From Bacillota bacterium (GTDB taxonomy: Bacteria; Bacillota; Bacilli; Paenibacillales; Paenibacillaceae): 21,301 nt of DNA. A program made the translations under genes and the position numbers. The notes under the pieces are model-generated. The model worked only from the letters and a program-made list of their open reading frames with translations. It was not told the DNA's origin and did no database searches. Position 1 is the stretch's first letter. Each line of letters opens with the position of its first letter. Shown here piece by piece: positions 21,144 through 21,301 of this stretch. Where the stretch lies: contig JAEWJS010000039.1 in NCBI GenBank assembly GCA_023386495.1, forward strand, positions 1-21,301, in the 5' to 3' direction.

Positions 21144-21301
<158 letters not shown>

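Overview
The window carries a conserved chromosomal backbone of an endospore-forming, flagellated, GC-rich Firmicute. It is most likely a member of the Paenibacillaceae (Paenibacillus, Cohnella or a close relative). The reasons are the order murA, spoIID, spoIIQ, spoIIID, mbl, flhO and flhP on one strand, SLH-anchored and Big_2-repeat envelope proteins, and a complex I (nuo) operon, which Bacillus subtilis lacks. Almost everything is on the minus strand, so the biological order runs from high to low coordinates.

Layout in transcription order. (1) 21301-14754: the 3' part of a nuo operon, nuoH (partial), I, J, K, L, M and N, tightly packed with stop/start overlaps and closed by a strong terminator at 14685-14737. 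(2) 14569-11353: an exported subtilisin-like protease with PPC and SLH domains, followed at once by a small DUF1146/YwzB membrane protein. (3) 11160-9733: murA, with an unusual C-terminal tail and its own terminator. (4) 8428-9613: a plus-strand IS1595/ISXO2-type element inserted between murA and spoIID. (5) 8312-6327: spoIID and spoIIQ, the DMP/Q engulfment peptidoglycan proteins. spoIIQ has a convincing sigma-F promoter and a terminator. (6) 6142-2507: spoIIID (sigma-E-type promoter), mbl, flhO, flhP and an EpuA-family membrane protein. (7) 248-2443, plus strand: a secreted protein of eight Big_2 Ig-like repeats, convergent with the previous group across a shared terminator.

The most unusual feature is the transposase-like gene at 8620-9573. 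Its frame is intact (317 aa) and its zinc ribbon and helical N-terminal region are well kept. The positions matching the DDE catalytic residues are replaced, the clearest being Asp to Asn at residue 133. It is driven by a well-formed sigma-A-type promoter (17-bp spacer) that contains one LexA/SOS box in the spacer and a second box at the expected transcription start. Terminal inverted repeats (22 of 23 positions identical) flank it, without a target duplication, and the left end is partly duplicated. I read this as a transposase-derived protein that has lost, or is losing, catalysis and has been put under DNA-damage control. An alternative is an SOS-inducible IS family of which this is a decayed copy. 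Smaller points of interest are a 75-bp palindromic repeat between mbl and flhO, a SpoIIQ that keeps its zinc ligands but lacks the YxHLS histidine, and the MurA tail.
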